Of a DNA stretch of 7,786 bases, positions 7,250-7,786 are shown piece by piece. The notes under the pieces are model-generated. The model was not told where the DNA came from and ran no database searches. It was given only the letters and a program-made list of their open reading frames with translations. The DNA comes from an uncultured Granulicatella sp. (lineage in GTDB: Bacteria; Bacillota; Bacilli; Lactobacillales; Aerococcaceae). Location: the NCBI GenBank assembly GCA_938017885.1, contig CALIJD010000228.1:1-7786 (forward strand), written 5' to 3'. Each line of letters begins with the position of its first letter. Position 1 is the first letter of the stretch. Position numbers and translations under genes: made by a program.

Positions 7250-7412
7250 AAAGGGATATCGGTTTTCAATTATCTTGAAAAAATGAAAATTGAAGAAAAT
7301 GAAGATTTTCAGATTTCACGAAAAATAAACGTGAAAAATAAGGAAAGCATTCGGAAAAAACGCTTAAAACTTCATTTGTTCATAAAAATTCTATCCGAAT
7401 TCGGAAATCCTC
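7250..7412. repeat. AT-rich radC-csp spacer with several inverted repeats
   Basis: No credible gene lies here. Four perfect inverted repeats follow each other: TTTTCAA/TTGAAAA (7263-7281, 5-nt loop), GAAAAT/ATTTTC (7295-7310, GAAG loop), TTTCACG/CGTGAAA (7314-7336, 9-nt loop) and the 12-bp palindrome TCCGAATTCGGA (7394-7405). The octamer TTCGGAAA occurs twice (7350-7357 and 7401-7408 region, the second within one base). None of the hairpins is followed by a T run, so no clear terminator for radC is present. Some of these repeats may be chance in such AT-rich sequence. Confidence 0.5.
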
Positions 7413-7441
7413 TTGTAAAAAAGTTCGTGAGATGGTATAAT
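7413..7441 (+). promoter_or_regulatory. Promoter of the cold shock gene
   Basis: TTGTAA (7413-7418) and a perfect TATAAT (7436-7441) are 17 bp apart, and TG at 7433-7434 makes an extended -10. This is the best promoter in the window. Transcription should start near 7448, giving a leader of about 100 nt before the csp start codon, as is common for cold shock genes. Confidence 0.87.
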
Positions 7442-7521
7442 ACAGTTGTGTTTTTGTTTGGTAAAGAAATAGTGTAAAGATTTACTCCTTTCGAACCATT
7501 AGCAAGAATATGAATTAACAA

Positions 7522-7533
7522 GTGCTATGGCAC
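7522..7533 (+). promoter_or_regulatory. Small leader hairpin abutting the csp ribosome binding site
   Basis: GTGC-TATG-GCAC forms a perfect 4-bp stem ending directly at the Shine-Dalgarno AAGGAGG (7534-7540). It leaves that site unpaired. A role in cold-dependent translation is inference from position alone. Confidence 0.4.
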
Positions 7534-7548
7534 AAGGAGGAAATGTTC

Positions 7549-7749
7549 ATGGAACAAGGTACAGTAAAATGGTTTAACTCAGAAAAAGGTTTTGGGTTTA
7601 TCGAACGTGAAGGTGGAAACGATGTATTCGTACACTTCTCAGCAATCCAATCAGAAGGGTTCAAAACATTAGAGGAAGGACAAGCAGTTCAATTCGATGT
7701 TGAAGAAGGCGCTCGTGGACCACAAGCAGCTAACGTAGTTAAACTATAA
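7549..7749 (+). CDS. csp: Cold shock protein, CspA family
   Basis: A 66-residue single cold-shock domain that binds single-stranded RNA and DNA and is thought to keep mRNA unfolded. Both nucleic-acid-binding motifs are present: KGFGFI (RNP1, 13-18) and VFVHF (RNP2, 26-30), after the usual [11 protein letters not shown] opening. ATG 7549 is chosen because AAGGAGG at 7534-7540 is 8 nt away. The in-frame ATG 7543 is only 2 nt from that site, and a farther TTG-type extension to 7522 would run through the leader hairpin. It has its own strong promoter and a ~100-nt leader, and is followed by a hairpin at the window edge, so it is probably a single-gene unit. Which csp paralogue it is cannot be told here. 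Confidence 0.97.
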   Translation: MEQGTVKWFNSEKGFGFIEREGGNDVFVHFSAIQSEGFKTLEEGQAVQFDVEEGARGPQAANVVKL

Positions 7750-7770
7750 TTTAAGTTTAAACGATGATAC

Positions 7771-7786
7771 CACCGGTTTTCCGGTG
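7771..7786 (+). terminator. Probable csp terminator, cut by the window end
   Basis: CACCGG (7771-7776) and CCGGTG (7781-7786) pair perfectly around a TTTT loop. The last base of the window is the last base of this stem. The stem may continue, since ATAC lies 5' of it, and any T run would lie beyond the window, so it remains a probable terminator. Confidence 0.75.

Noticed and set aside
7283..7477. 64-residue open frame between radC and csp
   Set aside because: It has no ribosome binding site, is low-complexity (Lys/Ile/Glu-rich) and overlaps the excellent csp promoter and the inverted repeats.

Overview
The window looks like chromosomal DNA of a low-to-moderate GC Gram-positive bacterium of the order Lactobacillales. 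The support is strong AGGAGG-type ribosome binding sites, a tRNA-Val-type T-box leader in front of valS, the order valS-folC-radC, and an EstA-like esterase. A Carnobacteriaceae or Aerococcaceae member such as Granulicatella is plausible, but genus is inference only. Every gene I can support lies on the + strand.

Left part (1-2140). The window opens inside a reading frame (1-387) whose C-terminal ~90 residues resemble the small DUF1310 family. A strong intrinsic terminator (423-453) follows it. Next comes a compact three-gene run: a four-helix membrane protein with no recognised family (about 540-890), an alpha/beta-hydrolase esterase (912 onward), and a small signal-anchored extracytoplasmic protein (1763-2140). 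The esterase is frameshifted close to its 3' end. Its nucleophile Ser and acidic residue are in the opening frame, but the catalytic-His segment (GGHEWDFWDW...) is encoded in the -1 frame, most simply because one A is missing from the A5 run at 1621-1625. Restoring it would move the stop from 1727 to 1741.

Centre (2141-5192). A well-formed sigma-A type promoter (2190-2218) drives a complete T-box leader: Stem I with a GUA valine specifier, Stem II, the IIA/B element, Stem III, the antiterminator and the terminator. This controls valS, valyl-tRNA synthetase. The true valS start is ATG 2501 behind AAGGAGG, not an upstream TTG that lies in the attenuator. valS ends in its own hairpin terminator.

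Right part (5193-7786). An extended -10 promoter precedes folC (folylpolyglutamate/dihydrofolate synthase). radC (JAMM-domain RadC/UPF0758 protein) follows 43 nt downstream, and its ribosome binding site lies in the 3' arm of an 8-bp hairpin. A ~300-nt AT-rich gap with several inverted repeats and an extended -10 promoter leads to a CspA-family cold shock gene with a ~100-nt leader. The window stops inside the apparent terminator hairpin of that gene.

Most of the window is housekeeping sequence. I found no CRISPR array, tRNA or rRNA gene, insertion sequence, or convincing new multi-gene system. The most informative irregularities are the broken esterase frame, the unassigned small membrane/anchored proteins around it, and the hairpin arrangements before radC and csp.
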